A DNA stretch of 64,000 nt. Source: Thioclava sp. JE_KL1 (lineage in GTDB: Bacteria; Pseudomonadota; Alphaproteobacteria; Rhodobacterales; Rhodobacteraceae). Positions within the stretch are counted from its first letter, which is position 1. Every line of letters starts with the position of its first letter. A program made the position numbers and the translations under genes. Shown in pieces: positions 45,433 to 54,041 of this stretch. The notes beneath the pieces are model-generated. The model ran no database searches and had not been told where the DNA came from. It worked only from the letters and a program-made list of their open reading frames with translations. The stretch spans positions 310,001 to 374,000 of the forward strand of contig NZ_WBJS01000005.1 in assembly GCF_009296265.1 (NCBI RefSeq). Reading direction: 5' to 3'.

Positions 45433-47061
45433 CTACGCGTCGAGCAGTTTGGCGACCGCTCGCAGCTCGAATTTCTGGATCTTTCCGGTCGAGGTTTTCG
45501 GCAGTTCCGAGAAGATCACACGCTTAGGCGTCTTGAAGCCTGCGAGCCGCGCGCGGCAGAACTTGATCAGTTCTTCTTCGGTCGCCTCCTTGCCCTCCTT
45601 CAGCTCGACGAAGGCGCAGGGCACTTCGCCCCAGGTCTCGTCCGGCTTGGCCACGACCGAGGCGAGCGACACCGCCGGATGGGCACAGATCACGCCCTCC
45701 ACCTCGACCGAGGAGACGTTCTCGCCGCCCGAGATGATGATGTCCTTCGCGCGGTCGGTGATCTTGATGTAGCCGTCGGGATGCATGAAGGCGATGTCGC
45801 CCGAATGGAACACGCCGCCCTCGAAGGCCTCGCGCGTGGCTTGCGGGTTCTTGAAATAGCCCTTCATGACCATGTTGCCTCGGAAGACGATCTCGCCCAG
45901 ATGCTGGGCGTCGCGCGCGACCTCCTTGCCCTGATCGTAGACGGTGACTTTCTCGAGCATCGGCATCGAGACCCCGGTGCGCGCCTTCAGGTCGGCACGC
46001 GCCTCGCCCTCGGTGCCCTCCCAAGAGGGCTTCCAGGTGCATTCCACCGCGGGGCCGTAGGTTTCGGTCAGCCCGTAGACCTGCGTGACGTTGAAGCCCA
46101 GCGGCTCGATCGCGGCCAGCGTCGAGGCGGGCGGCGGGGCGCCGGCGGTGAAGACCTCCACCACGTGATCGAAGGTGCGGCGGTGTTCTTCCTTGGCGTT
46201 GATGATCGTGTTGAGCACGATCGGCGCGCCGCCGAAATGCGTCACGCCATGATCGGCGATCGCGTCATAGATATTCTTCGCGGTCACATCGCGGCAGCCG
46301 ACGACCGTGCCGCCCATCATCGGCACCATCCAGCTATGGGTCCATGAGTTGCAATGGAACAGCGGCACAATGGTCAGCAGCACCGGATAAAGCTGCATTC
46401 GCCAGGAGATCGCGTTGGCCTGAGTCGAGAGATAGGCGCCCCGGTGATGATAGACGACGCCCTTGGGCTTGCCGGTCGTGCCGGAGGTGTAGTTGAGCGC
46501 GATGCTCTCCCATTCGTCCTCGGGCATGATCCAGGCGAACATCGGATCGCCCTCGGCCACCAGCGCCTCGTATTCGAGGTAATGCCCGGTCGGCTCGAAC
46601 CCGTGCTCGGGGTCGGCGACCTCGACGATCTGCGGTGCGGGGCCTTTCATCTTCTTCACGGCCTCTTCGGCCACCGGCAGGAAGGCCACGTCGCAGAGCA
46701 CGACCTTCGCGCCGCCATGTTCGAAGATATAGGCGACTGTATCGACATCGAGCCGCGTGTTGATCGCATTGAGCACCGCACCACAGGCGGGCACGCCGAA
46801 ATGCGCCTCGATCTGGGGCAGGGTGTTGGGCAGGATTGTCGCCACCACGTCGCCGGGCTTTACTCCGCGCGCCTTGAGGGCGGAGGCCAGCTGACTCACG
46901 CGCGCGTGGTAATCAACGTAATTATAAGAGCGGCTGCCATAGATCACCGCCGGTCGCTCGGGGAAGACCTCCAGCGCGCGGTTGAGGTGCGATAAAGGTG
47001 TAAGCGGTGCGTAATTCGCCGCGCATTTCTCCAGACCCGTCTCGTCGGCAAGCCAGCCCAT
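45433..47061 (-). CDS. AMP-forming acyl-CoA synthetase (DmdB/LcfB-like)
   Basis: 542-residue ANL-superfamily ligase that activates a carboxylic acid to its CoA ester. Core motifs: YTSGTTGKPKGVVYHH (phosphate loop), QVYGLTETYGPA, FHSGDIAFMHPDGYIKITDRAKD and the catalytic Lys in TSTGKIQKFEL. The group includes medium-chain and methylmercaptopropionate CoA ligases (DmdB). The start is set at MGWLADE because GGAGGATTTC precedes it; a longer reading to 47160 would overlap the divergent gene. Substrate not determined. Confidence 0.88.
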   Translation of the reverse strand: MGWLADETGLEKCAANYAPLTPLSHLNRALEVFPERPAVIYGSRSYNYVDYHARVSQLASALKARGVKPGDVVATILPNTLPQIEAHFGVPACGAVLNAINTRLDVDTVAYIFEHGGAKVVLCDVAFLPVAEEAVKKMKGPAPQIVEVADPEHGFEPTGHYLEYEALVAEGDPMFAWIMPEDEWESIALNYTSGTTGKPKGVVYHHRGAYLSTQANAISWRMQLYPVLLTIVPLFHCNSWTHSWMVPMMGGTVVGCRDVTAKNIYDAIADHGVTHFGGAPIVLNTIINAKEEHRRTFDHVVEVFTAGAPPPASTLAAIEPLGFNVTQVYGLTETYGPAVECTWKPSWEGTEGEARADLKARTGVSMPMLEKVTVYDQGKEVARDAQHLGEIVFRGNMVMKGYFKNPQATREAFEGGVFHSGDIAFMHPDGYIKITDRAKDIIISGGENVSSVEVEGVICAHPAVSLASVVAKPDETWGEVPCAFVELKEGKEATEEELIKFCRARLAGFKTPKRVIFSELPKTSTGKIQKFELRAVAKLLDA

Positions 47062-47158
47062 GAAATCCTCCACGTAAATTGTCCGGGCATCTTCAGGCGG
47101 CATCGCGCGAAAGGAAAGAGGGTTTGCGTCATCTTTCGTCACAGCTAGTGTCGCGCGC

Positions 47159-47806
47159 ATGATCGTTTCGCATGGCCGTCGCTACATCTTCGTTCATATC
47201 CCGAAGACGGGGGGCACGGCGCTGACGCTCTCGTTGGAGAACCGCGCGATGGCGGATGACCTGCTGATCGGCGACACGCCCAAGGCGCGGCGGCGCAAAC
47301 GCAGGCTGGAGGGACGCGAGACCCGGGGGCGGCTTTGGAAGCATTCCACGCTGAGCGACGGGCTGGGGCTCTATAGCGAAGATGAGGCGCGCGCCTATTT
47401 CACCTTCACGCTGGTGCGGAACCCGTGGGACCGGGTCGTCAGCTACTACCATTGGTTGCGCGAGCAGCGGATGGCGCATCCCGCCGTGGCGTTAGCAAAG
47501 TCGCTGAGCTTTTCGGACTTCCTTAACCATCCGCACACGCAAGCCTCGCTCGCGGCGGCCCCCTATGGCAGCTACATGCGGCTGCCGGACGGGGAGGAGA
47601 CTTGCGACCTTTATATTCGCCTCGAAGATGTAGAGGCCGATGCCGCCCCCCTCGCGTCACATCTCGGGTTTTCCGTGACTCCCCTCGCGAGATGCAACAT
47701 CTCCGAGCGGAAGCGCAACTGGCGCGGGTATTTTTCAGATTTCGACGCTGAAGTGGTTTCGAAACTCTGTGCCGAGGACATCGCGCGGTTCGGTTACCGA
47801 TTCTAA
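47159..47806 (+). CDS. Sulfotransferase family-2-like protein
   Basis: 215 residues. The PAPS 5'-phosphosulfate loop is FVHIPKTGGTALT and the 3'-phosphate motif is VRNPWDRVVSYYHW, the pair that defines the family. N-terminus begins at the loop without a signal peptide. In Rhodobacteraceae such genes sit near polysaccharide or lipid modification, but no such neighbour is seen here. Start codon lies 98 bases from the divergent ligase start. Confidence 0.85.
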   Translation: MIVSHGRRYIFVHIPKTGGTALTLSLENRAMADDLLIGDTPKARRRKRRLEGRETRGRLWKHSTLSDGLGLYSEDEARAYFTFTLVRNPWDRVVSYYHWLREQRMAHPAVALAKSLSFSDFLNHPHTQASLAAAPYGSYMRLPDGEETCDLYIRLEDVEADAAPLASHLGFSVTPLARCNISERKRNWRGYFSDFDAEVVSKLCAEDIARFGYRF

Positions 47807-47847
47807 ATTTTCGCGCAATTGCAATTTGCGACGCAATTTGGGCGATT

Positions 47848-47963
47848 CTCACGGGTCTGTGAGCGCACCCCTATCCAAAAAGATAGGTCAAACGCGCGAA
47901 CCCCTATCCAAAAAGATAGGTCAATCACGGGTCCGTGAGCAACTTACTGTCCGAAAGTATAGG
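47848..47963. promoter_or_regulatory. Compound palindrome array upstream of the Hint gene
   Basis: Five elements in order A-B-B-A'-B'. A is CTCACGGGTCTGTGAG (47848-47863). B is the 18-bp dyad CCTATCCAAAAAGATAGG at 47870-47887 and identically at 47903-47920. A' is the perfect dyad TCACGGGTCCGTGA (47925-47938). B' is a degenerate copy at 47946-47963 (13 of 18). B starts are 33 and 43 bases apart, about three and four helical turns. B has CT-N12-AG geometry, as in LuxR-type boxes. No regulator is encoded nearby. Confidence 0.6.
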
Positions 47964-48068
47964 TTTGCCACATTTCGGTCACCTTTCGGCCCCGGAAACT
48001 CCCCAGGAATCAATTGATCTAGGTAGGACGAAGAAATGGCCTCGCCGACTTTCAGAAGGAAGACCGAC

Positions 48069-48737
48069 ATGACCCGCAGTGCAACGACGACTTGGAACGA
48101 CGATTGCGCCTTTGATTCCGCTCTGGCGGGCGCAACCTCCGGGCGAGTGCTCGATAACGGGGCTGCTTCGGGGATCGTTGCCGGAACGCGAATCGCGACC
48201 GCTATGGGCTGGCGCCCGGTGGAAGCAATTGCGGTCGGTGACATGGTCATGACCTTCGACAGTGGCCTGCGTCCCGTCGTGGACGTCAAGCGAACTCAAC
48301 TCTGGCTCGGTCACGGGCGTTGCCCGGACCATCGCAAGCCGCTCGCCGTGCCGGTCGGCGCGTTGGGCAACAAAACCCCGATGCTGCTTTTGCCTGAACA
48401 GAACATGATGGTGGAAAGCGACATGGCTGAGGCAATTTACGGTGACCCCTTCGCCGTAATCCCCGCCTCTGCTCTTGAAGGCTATCGTGGGATCGATCGG
48501 ATTACACCCCACCGTCCGATCGACGTGATCGTGCTGGAGTTTGAGGAGGAGGAGATCGTCTACGCGAATGGTTCTGGCATGGTCCATTGCGGTTCGATCA
48601 ACAGCCACCGGCTCGAAGCACTCTTCGACGATGATGCAGGCCCGAACTACGAGACGCTGTCGCTTGAAATGGCACGCTCGATCGTTGCAGGGCTCATCGA
48701 CGAAGATCTGACCGCGCACGCTTACGCGGCAGAGTGA
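48069..48737 (+). CDS. Hint-domain protein (Hedgehog/intein-type) without N-terminal Cys
   Basis: 222 residues. The Hint_2-like core is GIVAGTRIATAMGWRPVEAIAVGDMVMTFD, then LRPVVDVKRTQLW. The position usually held by the Cys or Ser nucleophile (CFxxGT) reads GIVAGT, so self-cleavage is unlikely. The rest has a cluster of negative charge (EFEEEEIVY). The start at 48069 follows GAAGGAAG; an ATG at 48036 gives 11 more residues. Monocistronic, with a strong terminator after it and a palindrome array before it. Role unknown. Confidence 0.8.
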   Translation: MTRSATTTWNDDCAFDSALAGATSGRVLDNGAASGIVAGTRIATAMGWRPVEAIAVGDMVMTFDSGLRPVVDVKRTQLWLGHGRCPDHRKPLAVPVGALGNKTPMLLLPEQNMMVESDMAEAIYGDPFAVIPASALEGYRGIDRITPHRPIDVIVLEFEEEEIVYANGSGMVHCGSINSHRLEALFDDDAGPNYETLSLEMARSIVAGLIDEDLTAHAYAAE

Positions 48738-48776
48738 TAGCCCGGCCTGATTCCCTCCTGATCAACTGACAGGCCG

Positions 48777-48814
48777 AACGCCGCACCCATGACCAGGGTG
48801 CGGCGTTTTCCTTT
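48777..48814 (+). terminator. Intrinsic terminator of the Hint gene
   Basis: Perfect 12-bp stem (48777-48788 with 48796-48807) with a seven-base loop, followed by TT CC TTT on the plus strand. It lies 40 bases after the stop. Confidence 0.85.
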
Positions 48815-48863
48815 GTCTTGGAGACAGGTGGGAGGCGGGCGTTGAAGTGCCTCCCGGCCATAG

Positions 48864-48894
48864 AAAAACGCCGGGGCCTTTCGGTCCCGGCGTT
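48864..48894 (-). terminator. Intrinsic terminator of fadJ
   Basis: 12-bp stem (48867-48878 with 48883-48894, one G-U pair) and four-base loop. Followed on the minus strand by five T. It lies 24 bases after the fadJ stop. Confidence 0.85.
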
Positions 48895-48917
48895 CTGGTT
48901 TCTCTGGCGCTCTCGGA

Positions 48918-51107
48918 TCAGGCGGCTTTCGCGGCCTGACCTTCGCCGTAGCGACCGTAGAAGGTCTCGCCCGAGGCTGCGATGTCGCGCAGCAGGGCCG
49001 GGGCCTCGAAGCGCGGACCGTATTGCGCGGTGAGTGCCTCGCAGATCGTGACGGCCTTGCCGGCACCGAGGATGTCGAGCCAGCTGAACGGGCCACCCGA
49101 CCACGGGGCGAAGCCCCAGCCGAGGATCGCGCCCACGTCACCCTCGCGGATGTCTTCCAGCACGCCCTGCTCGAAGGCACGGACCGCTTCCAGCACCTGC
49201 GCCATCAGCAGGCGATGCTGCACGTGATGGACGTCGGGCTGCTCGTCGGCGCGCGGGAACTTGGCGTCGAGACCTTCCCACAGACCCTGGCGTTTGCCCT
49301 TCTCGTCATAGTCGTAGAAGCCCGCGTTCGACTTGCGACCCATCCGGCCTTCGTCGGCCATCCAGAACAGCACATCATCGACCGCCTCATCGGGATAGGC
49401 ATCGCCCATCGCCGCCTTGGTCGCCTTCGCGATCTTCACGCCGAGGTCGATCGAGGTCTCGTCCACCAGCTGCAGCGGCCCCAGCGGCATGCCGACCATG
49501 GTGGCGGCGTGCTCGACCAGCGTCGGGTTCACCCCCTCGGCCACCATGCGAATCCCCTCGTTGATGTAAGGGATGATGCAGCGGTTGGCGTAGAAGAAGC
49601 GCGCGTCGTTGACCACGATCGGGGTCTTGCGGATCTGGCGCACGAAATCGAGCGCTTTCGCCACGGCCACCGGGCCGGTCCCGGCGCCCTTGATGATCTC
49701 CACCAGCATCATCTTGTCGACGGGCGAGAAGAAGTGGATGCCGATGAACTGCTCGGGGCGCGCGCTGGCCTTGGCCAGTTCGGTGATCGGCAGGGTCGAG
49801 GTGTTGGTGGCGAAGATCGCGTCTTGCGGAATCACGGCTTCGGCCTTCTTGGTGACCTCGGCTTTGACGCCCGGATCTTCGAACACCGCTTCCACGATCA
49901 GGTCGCAACCCTCAAGGGCGGCGTAATCCGTGGTCGCTTTGATCAGGCCGAGCGTCTTCGCCTTGCCCTCTTCGGTGACCTTCTTGCGCGAGATACCCTT
50001 GTCGAGGATGCCCTCGGAATAGGATTTCCCGCGATCGGCGGCCTCCTGGCTGTTGTCGATCAGCACGACCTCGATACCGGCCTTGGCCGAGACATAGGCG
50101 ATACCTGCGCCCATCATGCCCGCGCCGAGGATGCCGACCTTCTTCACCTTCTGGTCCGACACGTCGGGACGGTTCGCGCCCTTCTCCAGCGCGCCCTTGT
50201 TGATGAAGAGCGAGCGGATCATCGAGGTCGACGACGGGTTCAGCAGCACATTGGTGAACCAGCGCGCCTCGATCTTGATCGCCTGATCGAAGGGCACGAG
50301 CGCGCCTTCATAGACCGCCGACAGAAGCGCCTTGGCCGCCGGATAGACGCCTGCGGTCTTGCCATGCACCATCGCGGAGGCACCCACGAAGGTCATGAAG
50401 CCCGCCGGGTGATAGGGCGCGCCGCCGGGCATCTTGAAGCCCTTCGCGTCCCACGGTTTCACCAGATCGGCGTCTTTGGCGTTCAGCACCCATTCCTTCG
50501 CGGCGGCCAGCGGATCCTCGACGACCTCGTCGATCAGGCCTGCGGCTTTCGCCTTCTTGGGGTCCGAGAGCTTGCCTTCCAGCAGGAAGGGCGCCGCCGC
50601 CATCGCACCGAGCTTGCGCGAGACACGGGTGGTGCCGCCGCCGCCGGGGAAGATGCCGACCATGATCTCGGGCAGGCCGATCTTCGCCTTCGGATTGTCC
50701 GCGACAAAGGTGCGGTGCGTCGACAGCGGCAGTTCCAGACCGATGCCGAGCGCGGTGCCGGGGATCGCGGTCGCGATCGGCTTGCCGCCCTTGTTGGTCT
50801 TCGGGTCCATGCCGGCACGCTCGATCTTGCGCAGGACGTGGTGCATCTGCATCACGCCGTCGAAGATCGCCTGAGCGCCGCCTTCGCGCATCTGCGCGAT
50901 GACGTTGAGGTCCATGCCGCCCGCGAAATCGGGCTTGCCGGAGGTGATGACGACACCTTTGCATTTGTCATCCGCCAGCGCCTTGTCGATGAAACTGTCG
51001 AGGAGCGCGAAGCCCTCCATGCTCATCACGTTCATCGACTTCTCGGGCACGTCCCAAGTGATGACGGCAACGCCGTCGCTGCCAAGTTCGTATTTGAAAT
51101 CAGCCAT
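48918..51107 (-). CDS. fadJ: Bifunctional enoyl-CoA hydratase / 3-hydroxyacyl-CoA dehydrogenase
   Basis: 729-residue multifunctional beta-oxidation protein. Residues 1-300 are crotonase-like, with DFAGGMDLNVI in place of the usual FxAGADI and the catalytic Glu region LGIGLELPLSTHR. The dehydrogenase part starts at KVGILGAGMMGAGIAYVSA and has the catalytic His in FIGIHFFSPVDKMMLVEII and the NDARFFYANR stretch. GGAGGAACAA precedes the ATG. Last gene of GST-thiolase-fadJ. Confidence 0.95.
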   Translation of the reverse strand: MADFKYELGSDGVAVITWDVPEKSMNVMSMEGFALLDSFIDKALADDKCKGVVITSGKPDFAGGMDLNVIAQMREGGAQAIFDGVMQMHHVLRKIERAGMDPKTNKGGKPIATAIPGTALGIGLELPLSTHRTFVADNPKAKIGLPEIMVGIFPGGGGTTRVSRKLGAMAAAPFLLEGKLSDPKKAKAAGLIDEVVEDPLAAAKEWVLNAKDADLVKPWDAKGFKMPGGAPYHPAGFMTFVGASAMVHGKTAGVYPAAKALLSAVYEGALVPFDQAIKIEARWFTNVLLNPSSTSMIRSLFINKGALEKGANRPDVSDQKVKKVGILGAGMMGAGIAYVSAKAGIEVVLIDNSQEAADRGKSYSEGILDKGISRKKVTEEGKAKTLGLIKATTDYAALEGCDLIVEAVFEDPGVKAEVTKKAEAVIPQDAIFATNTSTLPITELAKASARPEQFIGIHFFSPVDKMMLVEIIKGAGTGPVAVAKALDFVRQIRKTPIVVNDARFFYANRCIIPYINEGIRMVAEGVNPTLVEHAATMVGMPLGPLQLVDETSIDLGVKIAKATKAAMGDAYPDEAVDDVLFWMADEGRMGRKSNAGFYDYDEKGKRQGLWEGLDAKFPRADEQPDVHHVQHRLLMAQVLEAVRAFEQGVLEDIREGDVGAILGWGFAPWSGGPFSWLDILGAGKAVTICEALTAQYGPRFEAPALLRDIAASGETFYGRYGEGQAAKAA

Positions 51108-51118
51108 TTGTTCCTCCC

Positions 51119-52330
51119 TCACACGCGCTCGATGATGGTCGCGGCGCCCATGCCGGACGCGACGCAAAGCGTGGCCAGACCGGTATTCAGGTCGCGGCGT
51201 TCCAGCTCGTCCAGCAGCGTGCCGATGATGATCGCGCCGGTGGCGCCGAGCGGGTGGCCAAGCGCGATCGCGCCGCCATTGACGTTGACCTTGTCGGCAT
51301 CGACCTGGAAGGCCTGCATGAAGCGCAGCACGACCGCGGCAAAGGCCTCGTTCACCTCGAACAGGTCGATATCCGAGATCGACATGCCCGAGTCGGCGAG
51401 GATCTTCTCGGTCACCGGAACCGGGCCGGTCAGCATGATCGTCGGATCGGTGCCGATCTTCGCGGTGGCGCGGATGCGCGCGCGGGGCTTGAGGCCATGC
51501 GCCTCACCGAATTCCTTGTTGCCGATCAGCACGGCGGCGGCACCGTCCACGATACCCGAGGAGTTGCCCGCGTGGTGGACGTGGTTGATGTGATCGAGAT
51601 GCGGGTATTTCAGCATCGCGACCTTGTCGAAGCCCGGCATCACCTCGCCCATCTCCTTGAAGGAGGGCTTGAGGCCGCCGAGGCTTTCCATGGTGGTGCC
51701 CGCCCGCGGGAATTCGTCGTGGTCGAGGATGGTCAGACCGTTCTGGTCCTTCACCGGCACGATGGATTTCGCGAAACGGTTTTCCTTGATCGCCTCGGCT
51801 GCACGGCGCTGCGATTCCACGCCGAGCGCGTCGACGTCTTCGCGGCTAAAGCCGTATTCGGTCGCGATGATATCGGCCGAGATGCCCTGCGGGACGAAGT
51901 AGGTCTTCATCGCGAGCGACGGGTCCACGGCGATTGCCGCGCCGTCCGAGCCCATCGCGACGCGGCCCATCATCTCGACGCCGCCTGCGATATAGCCCAT
52001 GCCCGCGCCGCCGCGCACCTGGTTCGCGGCGAGGTTCACGGCTTCCATGCCCGACGCGCAGAAGCGGTTGATCGACAGGCCGGGGATGCGCTCGTCGAGA
52101 TCCGACAGAAGCACCGCCGAGCGTGCAAGGCAGCCGCCCTGCTCCATCACCTGGGTCGCGTTGCCCCAGATCACGTCCTCGACCGCGTGGCCTTCGAGGT
52201 TGTTACGCTCCGCCACCGCGTTCAGCAGCCGCGCCGACAGCGCGACCGAGCTGACCTCGTGCAACGAGCCGTCCTTGCGGCCCTTGCCCCGCGGGGTGCG
52301 GGCTGCGTCATAGATATAGGCTTCCGTCAT
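51119..52330 (-). CDS. fadI: Acetyl-CoA C-acyltransferase (3-ketoacyl-CoA thiolase)
   Basis: 403 residues, thiolytic partner of FadJ. The nucleophile Cys is in SINRFCASGMEAVN. The second active-site region is LFEVNEAFAAVVLRF, then [15 protein letters not shown] and LCVASGMGAATI. The longer loop with PHLDHINHVHHAGNSSG distinguishes it from the short thiolase at 28227. The 11-base gap to fadJ and 9-base gap from the GST gene make one transcript. Confidence 0.93.
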   Translation of the reverse strand: MTEAYIYDAARTPRGKGRKDGSLHEVSSVALSARLLNAVAERNNLEGHAVEDVIWGNATQVMEQGGCLARSAVLLSDLDERIPGLSINRFCASGMEAVNLAANQVRGGAGMGYIAGGVEMMGRVAMGSDGAAIAVDPSLAMKTYFVPQGISADIIATEYGFSREDVDALGVESQRRAAEAIKENRFAKSIVPVKDQNGLTILDHDEFPRAGTTMESLGGLKPSFKEMGEVMPGFDKVAMLKYPHLDHINHVHHAGNSSGIVDGAAAVLIGNKEFGEAHGLKPRARIRATAKIGTDPTIMLTGPVPVTEKILADSGMSISDIDLFEVNEAFAAVVLRFMQAFQVDADKVNVNGGAIALGHPLGATGAIIIGTLLDELERRDLNTGLATLCVASGMGAATIIERV

Positions 52331-52339
52331 GGTTCCTCC

Positions 52340-52966
52340 TCACGCCCGGTCGGAAGGATTGCCGGGCATCAAATCATAGGGGTGTTTCCAACCGGGCAGG
52401 GCGGCGATGCCGTCCAGCCAACGGTCGATATTGGGGAATTCCTTGCGGTCGAACCCGAAGGGCTCGGGGTAGTAGAGGTAGCCGCAGCAGGCGAAATCGG
52501 CCAAGCTGGGCTGGTCGCCGACGACCCAGTCGCGGCCGTCCATATGCTTTTCCAGCGTCTTGATCGCGGTCAGCACGCGGCCCTTGAGCCAGGCGATCGC
52601 CTCTTGCGGACGCTTCTCTTCGGGCAGGAAGTTCATCAGGAAGCGCAGGCCGCCTTGCTGGCCCGAGCCCTTTTGCGCGTCCCAGAACATCCAGCGCAGC
52701 ATCTCGTTGCGATCCCCGGCGAGGAATTTGCCGGTCTGCTCCGCGATGTGAAGCTGGATGACGCAGGATTGCGACAGGGTCAGATCGCCCTCTTTGAAGA
52801 CGGGTGCTTCGGCCATTTCGTTCAGCGACTGATACTCGGCGCTGCGCGCCTCGCCGTTGAAGAAATCGACATAGACAGGCTCCCAGTCGTAGCCTGCCAG
52901 TTCCATCGTCAGCGCCGCCTTGTAGGCGTTGCCAGACTCTCCGAAGCAATAAAGTTGTGCCGCCAT
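52340..52966 (-). CDS. Glutathione S-transferase-family protein
   Basis: 208 residues. N-terminal thioredoxin-like domain (QLYCFGESGNAYKAALTMELAGYDWEPVYVD, with AEAPVFKEGDLTLSQS holding the cis-Pro and the glutathione-binding Ser) and the C-terminal helical domain with GRDWVVGDQPSLADFACCGYL. The Tyr/Ser at the active site is in FGESGNAYK. First gene of the unit with thiolase and fadJ. Role in the beta-oxidation operon is unclear; the arrangement is seen in related genomes. Confidence 0.87.
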   Translation of the reverse strand: MAAQLYCFGESGNAYKAALTMELAGYDWEPVYVDFFNGEARSAEYQSLNEMAEAPVFKEGDLTLSQSCVIQLHIAEQTGKFLAGDRNEMLRWMFWDAQKGSGQQGGLRFLMNFLPEEKRPQEAIAWLKGRVLTAIKTLEKHMDGRDWVVGDQPSLADFACCGYLYYPEPFGFDRKEFPNIDRWLDGIAALPGWKHPYDLMPGNPSDRA

Positions 52967-53009
52967 TCGCTGCGGTCCTCCCTGATCACGGGGCCAATCT
53001 GACCCCTAA

Positions 53010-53024
53010 GTGACGCGAACGTAA
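53010..53024 (-). promoter_or_regulatory. MerR-type box at the GST-fadI-fadJ promoter
   Basis: On the minus strand TTACGTTCGCGTCAC, an imperfect dyad TTACG-TTCG-CGTCA, located 44-58 bases before the GST start. The same 15 bases occur at 56845-56859. It is close to the TTACGTnnACGTnA-like sites described for LiuR-type MerR regulators of fatty-acid and branched-chain breakdown. Confidence 0.55.
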
Positions 53025-53135
53025 GCCCCTCATGAGCATTTCGCCGCAACGTCATTCCAGCACGACGTCGCGTCCAACGCGAGGGAGAGAGCGACGTTCC
53101 GTCGCGAGAGGTGAACGGACGTCAACGGAAAGCGC

Positions 53136-53180
53136 GGAAAAAGCGATGGAAGCGGTGCGGTTAGCGCACCGCTTCCATCG
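53136..53180 (-). terminator. Terminator overlapping a coding end
   Basis: 16-bp perfect stem (53144-53159 with 53165-53180) with a five-base loop that contains the TAA stop of the secreted protein gene. Followed on the minus strand by TTTTT. The last six codons of the gene thus form one arm. Confidence 0.85.
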
Positions 53181-53697
53181 TGCCTTTGGGAAACTCGATG
53201 CCTTCGAAATCGGGATAGACCTTGCGCAGAACCGCGATCTGCGCCGGGCTGTCGATGCGCACGAGATACCATTCCTCGCCGTCTTGCAGCGCCAGCGTGG
53301 TATTGGTCGAGCGCACTTTGCCCATATCGGGCACCTCCATCACCGTCGAGGTTGGGATCTGCGCATAGGCCCGGCCCGAAGACGTCTCTCCGGTCTTCAT
53401 CGCGGCGATGTTCATCTCGAAATCGTCGATCGTCACCGAGGCCATCGCATCGTTGATCTGCTTGCGCATGATCTCTTCGAGCTGCTCTTTCGGCACGCCT
53501 GTCTGATCCGCGATCGCCTGCATCATCTTCGGCGGCACCGTGTCGAAGAAGACCGAGTAATCCTTCTCGTCCACCGCCTTGGTGAAGCCCGCGACTTCCT
53601 GCGTCACCGCGTTGCGGTCGGCGGCGTCGAACGCGAGCGCAGGCAGGGTCGAGAGGGCGAGGGACGCGACAGCGAAAGCGAGAGACAGGCGGGTCAT
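53161..53697 (-). CDS. Secreted protein of unknown function
   Basis: 178 residues. Signal peptide MTRLSLAFAVASLALSTLPALA; mature part of about 156 residues, helical at first (RNAVTQEVAGFTKAVDEKDY, LEEIMRKQINDAMASV), then strands (EWYLVRIDS). No cysteine in the mature part. The family is not recognised; the layout resembles small exported proteins of the NTF2-like/DUF type. GAAAGGA lies upstream of the ATG. Cotranscribed with the small gene upstream (16 bases). The terminator lies across its stop. Confidence 0.7.
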   Translation of the reverse strand: MTRLSLAFAVASLALSTLPALAFDAADRNAVTQEVAGFTKAVDEKDYSVFFDTVPPKMMQAIADQTGVPKEQLEEIMRKQINDAMASVTIDDFEMNIAAMKTGETSSGRAYAQIPTSTVMEVPDMGKVRSTNTTLALQDGEEWYLVRIDSPAQIAVLRKVYPDFEGIEFPKGTMEAVR

Positions 53698-53713
53698 GGA
53701 TGTCCTTTCGAAA

Positions 53714-53926
53714 TCAGGCTTTGCGCTCGCCAAGCTCGGCCTTGAACAGCCGCAGGCGGTGGTTGAGATTTTCCTCGTGGGTGACGGAGTTGAAATGCTC
53801 GAACAGGAAGGTCAGTGCCTCGTCGGGCGTGATTTCCGCCTCCTGCGCGAAGCGGTTGAGTCTGCGATAGGCGTCATTGGTCATGGCGACGGGAAAGCGA
53901 CGGGTCAGGCGCAGGCGTTTGGGCAT
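53714..53926 (-). CDS. Small conserved hypothetical, ribbon-helix-helix-like
   Basis: 70 residues: a basic N-terminal strand (MPKRLRLTRRFPVAM) and two helices (NDAYRRLNRFAQEAEI and PDEALTFLFEHFNSV), the order of a ribbon-helix-helix DNA-binding fold. No toxin gene lies beside it, so an antitoxin role is not supported. GGAGCC precedes the ATG. It is upstream of the secreted protein gene and could regulate it; this is inference. Confidence 0.6.
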   Translation of the reverse strand: MPKRLRLTRRFPVAMTNDAYRRLNRFAQEAEITPDEALTFLFEHFNSVTHEENLNHRLRLFKAELGERKA

Positions 53927-54041
53927 TCAGGCTCCGGGGCAATGTAGCGCGGGAAGGCGCGTCAGGTTGCGCGCAGCTTAGGAAGAAACCTGCGCGCTGG
54001 CCAGACCGCCGGTGCTCTGGGACCGAGCCTCAAGCCCGCCC

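Noticed and set aside
47062-47160. Longer start for the acyl-CoA ligase up to 47160
   Set aside because: It would overlap the divergent sulfotransferase start and leave no promoter; the inner ATG has GGAGG at the right distance.
47870-47920. Two identical palindromic repeats that look like a short CRISPR array
   Set aside because: Only two copies, 15-base spacer, repeat of 18 bases and no cas gene nearby; an operator array fits better.
49023-51593. 856-codon open frame on the plus strand over fadJ
   Set aside because: Antisense shadow of a gene with clear fadJ motifs. No ribosome-binding site or family similarity seen.
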